Positions 5,111 to 5,202 of a stretch of 5,202 nucleotides of DNA are shown one piece after another. This stretch comes from Caulobacteraceae bacterium (lineage in GTDB: Bacteria > Pseudomonadota > Alphaproteobacteria > Caulobacterales > Caulobacteraceae). The notes beneath the pieces were generated by a model. That model did no database searches. It had not been told where the DNA came from and saw nothing but the letters and a program-made list of their open reading frames with translations. Every line of letters begins with the position of its first letter. Positions within the stretch are counted from its first letter, which is position 1. The position numbers and the translations under genes were made by a program. The stretch is taken from assembly GCA_028291305.1 (NCBI GenBank), contig JAQGII010000008.1:1-5202 (forward strand). Reading direction: 5' to 3'.

Positions 5111-5202
5111 CTACCGCTCCAGCGGATATCCCGCCTCGCGCCAGGCCTTGAGGCCGCCGTCCAGGGCGGCGGCGCGGGTGTAGCCCAGCTCGCGCAGGGT
5201 GG
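5111..5202 (-). CDS. Rhodanese-domain protein, C-terminal fragment (gene runs off right edge)
   Basis: The minus strand reads 29 codons from the window edge to TAG at 5113-5111. The peptide starts TLRELGYTRAAALDGG and ends LKAWREAGYPLER. The 'L..LGY..A..L.GGL.AW..AGYPLE' pattern is the standard C-terminal end of single-domain rhodaneses (sulfurtransferase fold). The active-site cysteine loop would lie just outside the window, so catalytic competence cannot be judged. The gene points the same way as ltnD but is separated from it by about 96 bp containing repeats and an operator-like site, so it is probably a separate unit. Confidence 0.85.
   Translation of the reverse strand, partial: TLRELGYTRAAALDGGLKAWREAGYPLER

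Noticed and set aside
1..5202. CRISPR array, tRNA/rRNA, insertion sequence or defence/mobile module
   Set aside because: I saw no regularly spaced direct repeats, no tRNA-like cloverleaf, no transposase or integrase motifs and no IS ends. The intact genes are ordinary metabolism and regulation.

Overview
The window looks like chromosomal DNA from a high-GC alphaproteobacterium. The high-GC codon choice, the tightly packed catabolic operon and an intergenic element resembling the '..GAAGGCGGGGACCC..' repeats of Caulobacter/Phenylobacterium relatives would fit Caulobacterales. The genus is inference; there is no rRNA or other marker.

Left part (1-2016). A LysR-type regulator runs leftward from 906 and leaves the window before its stop codon. 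It is divergent from a rightward gene (1139-1699) for a secreted SnoaL/NTF2-like protein. The roughly 230 bp between their starts is AT-richer than the surroundings and crowded with inverted repeats: a perfect 8-bp palindrome over the LysR ribosome-binding site, a second related half-palindrome, and a perfect 10-bp hairpin in the leader of the SnoaL-like gene. The 317 bp between the SnoaL-like gene and the next gene are not empty. On the minus strand they hold what I read as the degraded, frameshifted C-terminus of a short-chain dehydrogenase/reductase.

Right part (2017-5014). Three tightly packed leftward genes, ltnD-otnI-otnK, encode most of the four-carbon acid-sugar (L-threonate type) catabolic pathway. 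LtnD oxidises the acid at C2, OtnI isomerises 2-oxo-tetronate to 3-oxo-tetronate, and OtnK phosphorylates it at C4. The last enzyme, the aldolase/decarboxylase OtnC that yields dihydroxyacetone phosphate, is not in the window. Intergenic spacing is 6 bp and 1 bp, implying one transcript and coupled translation. A short intergenic region upstream of ltnD carries an AGCGCT-centred palindrome like LacI-family operators, a small hairpin between the ribosome-binding site and start codon, and a degenerate REP-like repeat followed by a T7 run.

Right edge (5111-5202). The last 29 codons of a leftward rhodanese-domain gene.

Most of this is recognisable metabolism. I did not find a new defence or mobile system. 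The points most worth a second look are the SDR remnant at the junction between two DNA segments of different composition, the palindrome-dense divergent promoter, and the otn operon without its terminal aldolase.
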